A DNA stretch of 7,055 bases from an uncultured Brevinema sp. (GTDB taxonomy: Bacteria; Spirochaetota; Brevinematia; Brevinematales; Brevinemataceae), in contig CAMQSH010000100.1 in NCBI GenBank assembly GCA_947036575.1, forward strand, positions 1 to 7,055. The letters run 5' to 3'. Positions 1 to 5,969 of this stretch are shown piece after piece. The notes under the pieces are model-generated. The model searched no databases. It was not told where the DNA came from and was given only the letters and a program-made list of their open reading frames with translations. The position numbers were made by a program, and so were the translations under genes. Each line of letters opens with the position of its first letter. Position 1 is the stretch's first letter.

Positions 1-499
1 GAGTAGGATTAACTTTGAATCCCCAGTCTGGATGCCAAACAATTTTTACACCACTAGTTAATTCTTGTAAAGGGATAGGCGAAATAGCAAGAGCAGCAGC
101 AGCACCTAAGATTCCCATTCCTTCAGTAGTATAAGTAAGATCTGAATCAATAAGAGTTACAATAATTTGAACTTCATTTCTAAATCCTTCTGGAAATAAA
201 GGACGAATAGGTCTATCAATTTGTCTTGCCATAAGAGTAGAATTGTCAGAAGGCTTTGCTTCACGACGAAAAAATCCACCAGGAATACGACCTACAGAAT
301 AAAATTTTTCCTGAAAATGAACAGTTAGTGGAAAAAAATCACCATCTGTTGGATCAGGAGAAGAACAAACAGTAACTAACATAGCATTACCTGCATAGCG
401 TACTATTACTCCACCACCGGCTTGACGGGCGATTTTTCCTGTTTCAAGAGATATTTCATGTTCCCCGACTTTACGGGAAATTGTTTTGATATCGAACAT
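1..499 (-). CDS. pnp: Polyribonucleotide nucleotidyltransferase (PNPase), N-terminal part
   Basis: PNPase degrades RNA 3' to 5' by phosphorolysis and is a cytoplasmic enzyme, often part of RNA-decay complexes. The 166 visible codons cover most of the first RNase PH-like domain. They begin MFDIKTISRKVGEHEISLETGKIARQ split over the usual start, and contain the family signatures DFFPLTVHFQEK, RIPGGFFRRE and RQIDRPIRPLFPEGF, which align well with E. coli PNPase as I remember it. The gene runs off the left edge of the window, so the second RNase PH, KH and S1 domains are not seen. The ATG at 497-499 is preceded by AGGAG (508-512) with 8 bases of spacing. Usually rpsO lies upstream of pnp; here the upstream gene is an unrelated membrane protein gene and pnp has its own promoter. 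Identity is confident. Confidence 0.97.
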   Translation of the reverse strand, partial: MFDIKTISRKVGEHEISLETGKIARQAGGGVIVRYAGNAMLVTVCSSPDPTDGDFFPLTVHFQEKFYSVGRIPGGFFRREAKPSDNSTLMARQIDRPIRPLFPEGFRNEVQIIVTLIDSDLTYTTEGMGILGAAAALAISPIPLQELTSGVKIVWHPDWGFKVNPT

Positions 500-552
500 A
501 TCAAATACTCCTAAATTGTTGTATTTCAATTTAGTATTCAAAATAACAAATA

Positions 553-601
553 ATATCTGATTTAAATAACCATTTTAGAAAACATTATTTAAATCAGGTA
601 T
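553..601 (-). promoter_or_regulatory. Long hairpin in the pnp 5' leader
   Basis: The arms 553-569 and 585-601 are 17-base inverted repeats (core CTGATTTAAATAA) with a 15-base loop. One position is imperfect: it gives an A-C mismatch in pnp-strand RNA and a G-U pair in plus-strand RNA. It sits about 40 bases after the predicted start of transcription and 53 bases before the pnp ATG. In E. coli, PNPase autoregulates through an RNase III-cut hairpin in its own leader; a similar role here is inference from position. It could instead be a weak terminator: a T-run follows on the plus strand (601-605), but the stem is very AT-rich. Confidence 0.55.
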
Positions 602-647
602 TTTTGTAAAACACTAAATTGATAAAGTAATTAAATTTCTTTTATTG

Positions 648-676
648 ATTATACAATGATATTGATTTATTTACAA
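648..676 (-). promoter_or_regulatory. Predicted pnp promoter
   Basis: On the minus strand the -10 box is a perfect TATAAT (648-653) and the -35 box is TTGTAA (671-676, 4 of 6), with a 17-base spacer. Transcription would start near 641, giving a leader of about 140 bases before pnp. The rest of the 500-776 intergenic stretch is AT-rich and contains no gene and no clear terminator for the upstream membrane-protein gene. Confidence 0.7.
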
Positions 677-776
677 TAGATTTACAACTTATAATCGTAA
701 TATAATTATAATAATTAGAAATATAGACAATAATCACTCATTTTTTACAATTAATTCAACTATTAGTAATATAATA

Positions 777-2435
777 TCAATTTTTCCAACTTTTAGGATC
801 AATATATTTTTTCTTATAAGGGAATCTTTCTCTATATTTTTGATAAATATCAGGAGATAATCCTTCTACTAATTCTCTCATATAATTCATATTAATTGTT
901 GGGAAATTATAAAAATGTACTGTTACTTGCTGATCCATATAGTTATAAAATTCTCTTAATTCTTGAATTATTATTTCTTCTATTAATAGATATGAAATCC
1001 ACTGTCTATCATTTTTATATAAATAAACATATTTATTCCATTCATCATAAATACAAAAGGACATGTAAAAAATCATAAAAAAAGGAAGAATGTTTATAAA
1101 TAATATAAAAAAATTAAACTGAAAAATGATATATAAAGGGATAAAAAATAATGTAACAAAAGGAAATAACAATAGGGTCAAGAATCCTGTCACATAAAAA
1201 ACATATTTAATACTTATCTTAGTTCCTTGCACTTTGTTTTTGAGAAGATAAAAAAAGACATCACTTTTAATCTTTCCAAACTTAAATTGTTTATTATCCT
1301 CAGAAATATATGGTCCATCTACCTCATGTCTAGGACTTCTAATATTTGTCCATGCGTACCAATCCATATCTACTTTATCTAAATATTTTATATTAAAGCC
1401 TAACAATTTAAAGAAAAATGATCCTTTTTTTTTCTTAGATAATGGAAGAGCTTCTATCCCATAAAAAATAAAATGATCGACTAAATACCTCAAAGAATAA
1501 CAATTACTTAGAGAGTAATTCTTATCCAAATATTCTTGCACTTCTATTTGCTCCTGAGATTCTTCTTGTGATATTTTAACACAGTTATAATATTTTATGA
1601 GCATATAGGATACAGATGATAAGATAACTAGTGCCACAAGGCATAAGATTGTTATAAAAAAATTCAAAGCTACTTGATTACTCCACAAATTACCAATAAA
1701 CTCCTTTGCTTGTATGGTGCTTACTTCTATAAGTGGAATGTGAAATAAGGCGATATATAATAAGCAGACTAGAACAAGAAGGATTTTTTGAAAAATATTA
1801 GTATAATAATAAGCTTCTTTTTTAGAAAAACATATATAGATAAGTACTAACAGAATAATAGGAGAAAATGTAGACAGAGAAAATAAAGAGATATCTCCTG
1901 ATAAAAATGTAAAGAAAAATATTAGTAAAAAAAATCCCGGACCAATAAGAGCACGATATCAAATTTCTCTATCATCTAAAACTAATACGTTGTGATCATA
2001 CGGGGCATCATTTTTTAATGCAGCCTTGTCAGCACCCAATAAAAAAGAAAGAATATTACAATTATCTAATTTATGGGCAATATCTTTTTCGTTATTTATA
2101 TTTTTAGGGTTAAATATCTTTGATAAGATTCTATACAAGATATAACTATAGAACACTCCCAATCCCCAAATTATAGGAGTAAAATATTGGATTATGTCCT
2201 TTTCACCAGCAGTATTCGGAAAAAGATAAAAATAGGCTTTTCCAAGTATTATCAATCCAAAAAAGATGATACTGTTTTTTAAGGAATACTTAATACTTTT
2301 TTTATGATAAGCTATACTCTGTAACACATCTTTAGGATTTAATAGAGCATTTTTCCACTCAAAAGAACTGATATTAGAAAAAAAAGATAAGTAAATAATT
2401 AAAAATACAAATAAAAATGAGCTGTAATTTTCCAT
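777..2435 (-). pseudogene. Large multi-pass membrane protein of unknown family, interrupted by an in-frame TGA
   Basis: I do not recognise the family. Read from the ATG at 2433-2435, which has AGGAG at 2442-2446 (6-base spacing), the frame runs 158 codons to TGA at 1959-1961, then stays open in the same phase for 393 more codons to a TGA at 777-779. The whole is 552 codons with one internal stop at codon 159, reading DDREI-stop-YRALIGPG. Hydrophobic segments lie near residues 5-23, 53-75, 85-105, 164-184, 190-208, 218-240, 258-285 and 415-470 (two or three passes), so about nine membrane passes. A charged loop at about 287-410 is probably on one face, and the C-terminal 85 residues are polar and aromatic. 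The downstream half has no ATG or well-placed ribosome-binding site after the stop; the first candidate is a TTG at 1686-1688 with AAGGAG about 12 bases before it. A nonsense mutation is the simplest reading; sequencing error or recoding are alternatives. It follows the GNAT gene by 63 bases and may share its transcript. Confidence 0.75.
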
Positions 2436-2498
2436 GTAGTTCTCCTTACAATATAATAAGATACCTACTATTTTTTATAATAAGTTTCTAATTTCTTT

Positions 2499-3008
2499 TT
2501 ATTTTAATTCACAAGTCATAGTTAACATTTCTTTTATTAAACCTGATTTTTCATAAAGAGCAATTGCTGATTTATTATTATGAAGAACGGACAATTCCAT
2601 CTGCGTATACCCTCTCCCTAAAGCCCATTTTTTGAGATTAGAAAAGCAAATCTCTCCCAATCCTTGTCCACGATATTGTGAATCTACAATAAAACAAGCT
2701 ACAGAGAGATAATGTGCATCAAAAAACGCAATATCAGCAACTCTGATTTTATCTTGAACATAAGCACAAGCTATAACATTATCATCTTTTTTAAATAGGA
2801 GAAAAAAATCTAATTCTTTAATCAATCTTATCTTGTCTTCTTGATTTTCAAACTCTTCTGCAAGTTTAATAAAATCTTCATAACTTTTAACATCTCGAAA
2901 TAATTTAGGAAGAGTTTGTGCATGTTGCTTTTGTAAATCATAAAGAAGGGGAGCTATATATTGAAAATCATTTTTTATATCTGCAATATAAATTGTTATA
3001 TTTTCCAT
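2499..3008 (-). CDS. GNAT-family N-acetyltransferase
   Basis: This 169-residue protein is a GCN5-related acetyltransferase, a family that moves an acetyl group from acetyl-CoA to an amine; the substrate cannot be told. The acetyl-CoA loop is clear: R-G-Q-G-L-G at residues 113-118, preceded by the strand VACFIV and followed by the helix NLKKWALGRGY. The usual last motif, LSVLHNNKSAIALYEKSGL, spans residues 139-157. The length fits a single GNAT domain. I chose the ATG at 3006-3008 because GAGAGGA lies just upstream with good spacing. The longer frame from 3053 would add 15 residues and would run over the predicted -10 box. The likely downstream partner on the same strand is the interrupted membrane-protein gene, 63 bases away with no terminator visible between them. 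Family is confident, function unknown. Confidence 0.9.
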   Translation of the reverse strand: MENITIYIADIKNDFQYIAPLLYDLQKQHAQTLPKLFRDVKSYEDFIKLAEEFENQEDKIRLIKELDFFLLFKKDDNVIACAYVQDKIRVADIAFFDAHYLSVACFIVDSQYRGQGLGEICFSNLKKWALGRGYTQMELSVLHNNKSAIALYEKSGLIKEMLTMTCELK

Positions 3009-3041
3009 TTCTATCCTCTCTATAATTTTGAATATTAATTT

Positions 3042-3047
3042 ATTATA
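3042..3047 (-). promoter_or_regulatory. -10 box upstream of the GNAT gene
   Basis: A perfect TATAAT on the minus strand lies 33 bases before the chosen GNAT ATG, giving a leader of about 27 bases. No convincing -35 box is found at 16-18 bases upstream, so this is a weaker call than the other promoters in the window. Confidence 0.4.
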
Positions 3048-3156
3048 CCTCATTATCTTATATTATGCTATAAAAATATTGATAATACAGACCCCAATGG
3101 GCTTTGTGTTGCTAATTTTTTATAAAAACGTAACATTAAAAACCTACGCATGTACT

Positions 3157-3185
3157 TTTACGATTTAGATATTTTTTTGTATATT
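3157..3185 (+). promoter_or_regulatory. Predicted plus-strand promoter for the small ORF unit
   Basis: TTTACG (3157-3162) and TATATT (3180-3185) are separated by exactly 17 bases, matching 4 of 6 and 5 of 6 of the sigma-70 type consensus. Transcription would begin near 3192. It is the only reasonable plus-strand promoter I found and points at the small lipoprotein-like frame. The stretch 3054-3156 between the divergent promoters holds nothing else I can identify. AT-rich sequence yields such matches by chance, hence modest confidence. Confidence 0.4.
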
Positions 3186-3283
3186 TAAATAGGAGCATTC
3201 AATTTAAAAACATGATCTTGCTTAGGAAATACCATGGGTCTATTAAATTGGGGTAAATGCTCCCCTCCCTTCTGGGGGTATTT

Positions 3284-3391
3284 ATGCTATATAAAATCTT
3301 TGCCAAAATCTTTGCCAAAATCTTTGTTTTATTTCTATTATTACTGGCCTCTTGTTATCGATATATTCGAACGGATTATAATTATCTCTAA
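3284..3391 (+). CDS. Possible 35-residue lipoprotein (small ORF)
   Basis: The frame starts at ATG 3284-3286, with GGGGG about 6 bases upstream, and ends with TAA at 3389-3391. It reads as a lipoprotein signal peptide: MLYKIFAKIFAK, a hydrophobic run IFVLFLLLL, and then L-A-S-C, a good lipobox that would put the lipid-anchored cysteine at residue 24. Only 12 residues follow (CYRYIRTDYNYL). The repeat K-I-F-A comes from a 12-bp tandem repeat. An in-frame ATG at 3257 could add nine residues. It would be a tiny membrane-anchored lipoprotein, comparable in size only to entericidin-like or lysis lipoproteins, or the stump of a longer, frameshifted gene. An overlapping frame at 3234-3443 (69 residues, preceded by AGGA) competes with it; I prefer the lipoprotein frame because of the lipobox. 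Not recognised by similarity. Confidence 0.4.
   Translation: MLYKIFAKIFAKIFVLFLLLLASCYRYIRTDYNYL
3293..3326 (+). repeat. 12-bp tandem repeat, 2.8 copies
   Basis: The unit AAAATCTTTGCC occurs at 3293-3304 and 3305-3316, followed by a partial third copy (3317-3326) ending AAAATCTTTG. The copies are identical. Twelve bases is four codons, so changes in copy number would keep either overlapping frame open, adding or removing K-I-F-A in the lipoprotein frame. Confidence 0.9.
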
Positions 3392-3436
3392 TAAAAAAGA
3401 TATCCAAATCGATCACATCATACAAAAATATCAACT

Positions 3437-3474
3437 AAAATAAAAATCCCCTCATGATTTCTCAGTGAGGGGAT
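3437..3474 (-). terminator. Rho-independent terminator of pgk
   Basis: The arms ATCCCCTCA (3446-3454) and TGAGGGGAT (3466-3474) pair perfectly over 9 bp, and the loop can add three more pairs with one bulged base. On the minus strand it is followed by TTTTTATTTT, starting 22 bases after the pgk stop codon. On the plus strand it is followed by GTTTTA, so it may also end the convergent small-ORF transcript. Confidence 0.9.
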
Positions 3475-3496
3475 GTTTTACTTGATTTAAAAAGTG

Positions 3497-4795
3497 TTAT
3501 TCTTTACAACCGCCACAACAGCCTTTGTCGTTAAGGGCTACAACACCAGGCATTTCTTTACCTTCGATGAGTTCCATGGAAGCACCACCACCAGTAGAAA
3601 TGTGAGACATTTTGTCTGCTAAACCAGCTTTGTTAACAGCAGCAACAGAATCTCCGCCACCGATGATAGTTAAAGCGTTTGGTAATTCTGCAAGAGTTTT
3701 GGAAACAGCATCTGTACCAGCAGCAAATTTATCAAATTCAAAAACACCTAAAGGACCGTTCCAGAAAACAGTTTTTGCAGTTTTAAGCACAGCGATCACT
3801 TCTTCTATAGATTTAGGACCTGCATCTAATCCCATCCAACCTTCAGGGATTGCATTTGCGTCTACGGTTTGAGAATTTGCATCGGGTGCAAATTTATCCG
3901 CAACAACAACATCACTAGGTAATAAAAATTGAACATTTTTAGCTTTTGCAGCAGCCATGATTTTTTTAGCTGTATCAAGTTGATCGTCTTCTACGAGAGA
4001 AGCCCCAACACTATATCCCATTGCTTTGAAGAATGTAAACGCCATTCCACCACCAATAATAATAGCATCAGTTTTGTCGAGAAGATTTTCAATTACACCG
4101 ATTTTTGAAGAAACTTTCGCTCCCCCAACGATAGCAACAAATGGATGTTCAGGATTATTCAAAACTTTATCTTCTAGGAAGTTTAATTCTTTTTCCATCA
4201 ACAAACCAGCAGCAGCAGGTAAGAATTTTGCAACAGCTTCTGTTGAAGCATGAGCTCTATGAGCAGTACCGAAAGCATCATTGATATAAATATCCATTCC
4301 TTTCGCTAAAGCTTCACCCATTTTTGCTCTTTCAGCAGCGTCTTTTGAGGTTTCTTCTTTGTTGAAACGAGTGTTTTCAAGCATGAGGATTTCGCCGTCT
4401 TTTAGTTCAGCGATCATTTTTTCTACATCAGCACCAAAAGTAGCAGAAGCCATTTTGACAGTTTTGCCTAGTAATTTTGATAAATGTTCAGCAACAGGTT
4501 TTAGAGATAATTTTTGAGCTACTTCAGTAGCAAATTTAGCTTTGTCGAATCCTTCTTTTTCTGAAGCTTTTTTCTCTTCTTTTTTTGGATCTCCAAGGTG
4601 ACTCATAAGCACTAATTTTTTAGCACCATTTTCGAGAGCATGTTTGATCGTAGGCAAAGCACCCTTAACACGAGTATCATCCGTGATTGTTCTAGCGTTA
4701 GCGTCTCCTGTCATAGGGACATTGAAGTCCACACGCATGATGACAGATTTACCTTTTAAATCCATATCTTTGATGGTTTTTTTTGTAATAGCCAT
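3497..4795 (-). CDS. pgk: Phosphoglycerate kinase
   Basis: Cytoplasmic glycolytic enzyme that transfers phosphate from 1,3-bisphosphoglycerate to ADP, giving ATP and 3-phosphoglycerate. Family motifs appear in order: RVDFNVP (residues 21-27), SHLGDPK (65-71), LENTRF (139-144), FGTAHRAHAS (175-184), GGAKVSSKIGV (224-234), WNGPLGVFE (345-353), GGGDSVAAV (379-387) and TGGGA (401-405). At 432 residues it is slightly longer than the common 390-420, because of a lysine-rich insertion at about 71-90 and a short tail ending CCGGCKE. The ATG at 4793-4795 has AGGAG at 4802-4806 with 6-base spacing. The gap to the upstream nuclease-like gene is only 44 bases with no terminator, so read-through is likely in addition to the predicted promoter at 4837-4865. 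Base composition is less AT-rich than its neighbours, as expected for a highly expressed core gene. Confidence 0.98.
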   Translation of the reverse strand: MAITKKTIKDMDLKGKSVIMRVDFNVPMTGDANARTITDDTRVKGALPTIKHALENGAKKLVLMSHLGDPKKEEKKASEKEGFDKAKFATEVAQKLSLKPVAEHLSKLLGKTVKMASATFGADVEKMIAELKDGEILMLENTRFNKEETSKDAAERAKMGEALAKGMDIYINDAFGTAHRAHASTEAVAKFLPAAAGLLMEKELNFLEDKVLNNPEHPFVAIVGGAKVSSKIGVIENLLDKTDAIIIGGGMAFTFFKAMGYSVGASLVEDDQLDTAKKIMAAAKAKNVQFLLPSDVVVADKFAPDANSQTVDANAIPEGWMGLDAGPKSIEEVIAVLKTAKTVFWNGPLGVFEFDKFAAGTDAVSKTLAELPNALTIIGGGDSVAAVNKAGLADKMSHISTGGGASMELIEGKEMPGVVALNDKGCCGGCKE

Positions 4796-4842
4796 AAGAC
4801 TCTCCTTTGTGTACTATTCAGCACTTTTTTTTATTGTTATTA
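4795..4842 (-). repeat. Leader direct repeat, copy A (upstream of pgk)
   Basis: This copy holds the working pgk leader: the stop codon of the upstream gene, an A-run, a small hairpin (4811-4824), the AGGAG ribosome-binding site and the first base of the pgk ATG. It matches 5923-5969 at about 43 of 49 aligned positions, with 24 consecutive identical bases at the pgk-proximal end. Both copies lie in the same orientation. Confidence 0.85.
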
Positions 4843-4865
4843 CTCTTTTATGTTAGGAGTGTCAA
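4837..4865 (-). promoter_or_regulatory. Possible pgk promoter inside the 3' end of the upstream gene
   Basis: A perfect TTGACA (4860-4865) stands 17 bases from TAATAA (4837-4842), a poor -10 box with 3 of 6 matches that overlaps the stop codon of the nuclease-like gene. Transcription would start near 4830 and keep the hairpin and ribosome-binding site in the leader. The strong -35 and ideal spacing support it; the weak -10 argues for caution. Confidence 0.4.
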
Positions 4866-5760
4866 GTCGTTTTAAGTCAACTAACTCCTCTAAGCGTTTT
4901 TCTTTTTTATCTGAATCAATAACATCACTCATATCTTGTAAAAAAATATCAAAATCTTTATTGTTTATTAATTTATTCATCGTATTTAAATCTAAATAAC
5001 TTCTTTTTTTAGCTGGATAAATAACTTTAGAACTATCTGAATTCTTTATATCTAATTTTAATATTCCAACACCAAAAGATTGATTAAGCCTTTCTAATTC
5101 TGCAGAAAAAATTGGATCTTCTTGAATATCCAAAGCTACTAACCAAGCTTCATTTGCCCATGAAGAATTAGAAACAGCTTGAAAGAAATATTCTGTTAGA
5201 TTAGGAGAATTTAATTTTAATTTTAATTCATAAGCATAAAACTCAACTGTATTAATATCTAATTGTGTACATATTTTTTTTAATGTTGGATAAAATTCTG
5301 AAAATGAAACCCCTACCATATCTGGTGTTCCCCATTTCATTTCTCCTGACTTAGAAGATGTTGTATTGGCATTGATCGTTTTTGTATAGATAGAATTACC
5401 ATAAAGATATTGAGTTAATATTGGGTGTAAATCTTTTTCTTTTATTTTTTCAATACCTATAGATTTATCATATTCCTGTTCACTCTTTTTTTCTAATTGT
5501 TCTAATTTTTCATCAGATACATTTTTAGATTTAAGCCAAAAAAGTCCTTTGGCTGTTTTAATAAAAACAGAATCTTCTTTTTTACTGTTCATATATAACT
5601 GTGCAGAAACAGTATCCCACGGAGTTAAGCGTTCACCTTGAGTTGGTGCAGGTAATTGTTTGTCATAGCCTTTTTCGACAGCTTTAGTCCATATCTGTTT
5701 ATGATGTAGTGGTGTATCACTTTCTTGTAATACTTTTTCTATTAATTCTAAAAAAGTCAT
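4840..5760 (-). CDS. HARE-HTH plus PD-(D/E)XK nuclease-like protein (HrgA-like)
   Basis: The 306-residue protein starts with a HARE-HTH domain (about 1-77: MTFLELIEKVL, PLHHKQIW, TPWDTVSAQL, FIKTAKGLFWL), a DNA-binding winged helix common in restriction systems. A charged linker (78-108) leads to a domain with the pattern of a PD-(D/E)XK nuclease: P146-D147, then E178-L-K180, then Q194 in FFQAVSNSSWANEAWLVA. Similar architecture is known in the HrgA family of Helicobacter and relatives; this assignment is from memory. DNA cleavage is inferred from the motifs. No methyltransferase or specificity gene is next to it. I chose ATG 5758-5760, although the frame is open back to 5964: the domain begins exactly there, a promoter lies at 5813-5841, and the longer version would be read through a terminator. 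The ribosome-binding site is weak (TTGGAT). The gene is flanked by two copies of the pgk leader, suggesting insertion. Confidence 0.75.
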   Translation of the reverse strand: MTFLELIEKVLQESDTPLHHKQIWTKAVEKGYDKQLPAPTQGERLTPWDTVSAQLYMNSKKEDSVFIKTAKGLFWLKSKNVSDEKLEQLEKKSEQEYDKSIGIEKIKEKDLHPILTQYLYGNSIYTKTINANTTSSKSGEMKWGTPDMVGVSFSEFYPTLKKICTQLDINTVEFYAYELKLKLNSPNLTEYFFQAVSNSSWANEAWLVALDIQEDPIFSAELERLNQSFGVGILKLDIKNSDSSKVIYPAKKRSYLDLNTMNKLINNKDFDIFLQDMSDVIDSDKKEKRLEELVDLKRLDTPNIKE

Positions 5761-5812
5761 GTTAAAATCCAAATTTGTTTTTATTTTAAGATTTTCTAAA
5801 TATATTAATAAC

Positions 5813-5841
5813 ATTATAACTTGATTTTCGATTCTTCTCAA
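5813..5841 (-). promoter_or_regulatory. Strong predicted promoter of the HARE-HTH nuclease gene
   Basis: TTGAGA (5836-5841, 5 of 6) and a perfect TATAAT (5813-5818) are separated by 17 bases, the best promoter in the window. Transcription would start near 5806, 46 bases before the ATG at 5760. It follows directly after a terminator, so the gene is expressed independently of the ankyrin gene and may also feed pgk. Confidence 0.75.
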
Positions 5842-5870
5842 GCTTCTAACTTTAAAATAAGTTAATATGA

Positions 5871-5899
5871 TAAAAAAAGAATACCAGTATGGGTATTCT
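5871..5899 (-). terminator. Rho-independent terminator after the ankyrin gene
   Basis: On the minus strand AGAATACC pairs with GGTATTCT (5892-5899 and 5878-5885) around a 6-base loop, and the stem is followed by a run of seven or more T. It lies about 70 bases beyond the ankyrin-gene stop codon and just before the promoter of the next gene. Confidence 0.85.
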
Positions 5900-5922
5900 C
5901 TCTTAAAATCTGATTTTTTACT

Positions 5923-5969
5923 TAAGACTCTCCTTTGTGTACTATTTAGTACTTTTTTATTCATTATTA
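5923..5969 (-). repeat. Leader direct repeat, copy B (orphan pgk-type leader)
   Basis: This second copy of the pgk leader begins at the stop codon of the ankyrin gene and keeps the A-run, a perfect 6-bp hairpin (5939-5952) and the AAAGGAG ribosome-binding site. Where copy A reads TTATG, copy B reads TTAAG, so the start codon is lost and the site serves no evident gene; a terminator follows within 25 bases. It lies 1,128 bases upstream of copy A. Confidence 0.85.

Noticed and set aside
1925..1961. Selenocysteine insertion at the internal TGA
   Set aside because: I could not draw a stable hairpin with the usual spacing after the TGA, and a multi-pass membrane protein is not a known selenoprotein context. 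An RNA-folding run could revisit this.
777..2435. TGA read as tryptophan (alternative genetic code) to explain the internal stop
   Set aside because: Trp is encoded by TGG throughout, including in pgk, the nuclease gene and this gene itself, and no other gene has an internal TGA.
3009..3053. A 15-residue N-terminal extension of the GNAT protein
   Set aside because: It overlaps a TATAAT box, and the internal ATG at 3008 has a good GAGAGGA ribosome-binding site and fits the normal GNAT length.
3085..3115. Small CCC-AAT-GGG hairpin in the 3054-3156 gap as a terminator
   Set aside because: The stem is only three base pairs and no gene on the plus strand ends before it.
3234..3443. 69-residue plus-strand frame starting at 3234 with AGGA upstream
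   Set aside because: Possible, but its protein has no recognisable features, while the overlapping frame has a clear lipobox. Kept only as an alternative.
3612..4856. Plus-strand open frames within pgk
   Set aside because: They are antisense to a highly conserved gene and follow its codon structure; none has a ribosome-binding site or recognisable protein.
5761..5964. A 68-residue N-terminal extension of the HARE-HTH protein, starting at 5964
   Set aside because: This stretch covers the orphan leader repeat, a rho-independent terminator and the best promoter in the window; the HARE domain begins at the ATG at 5760.
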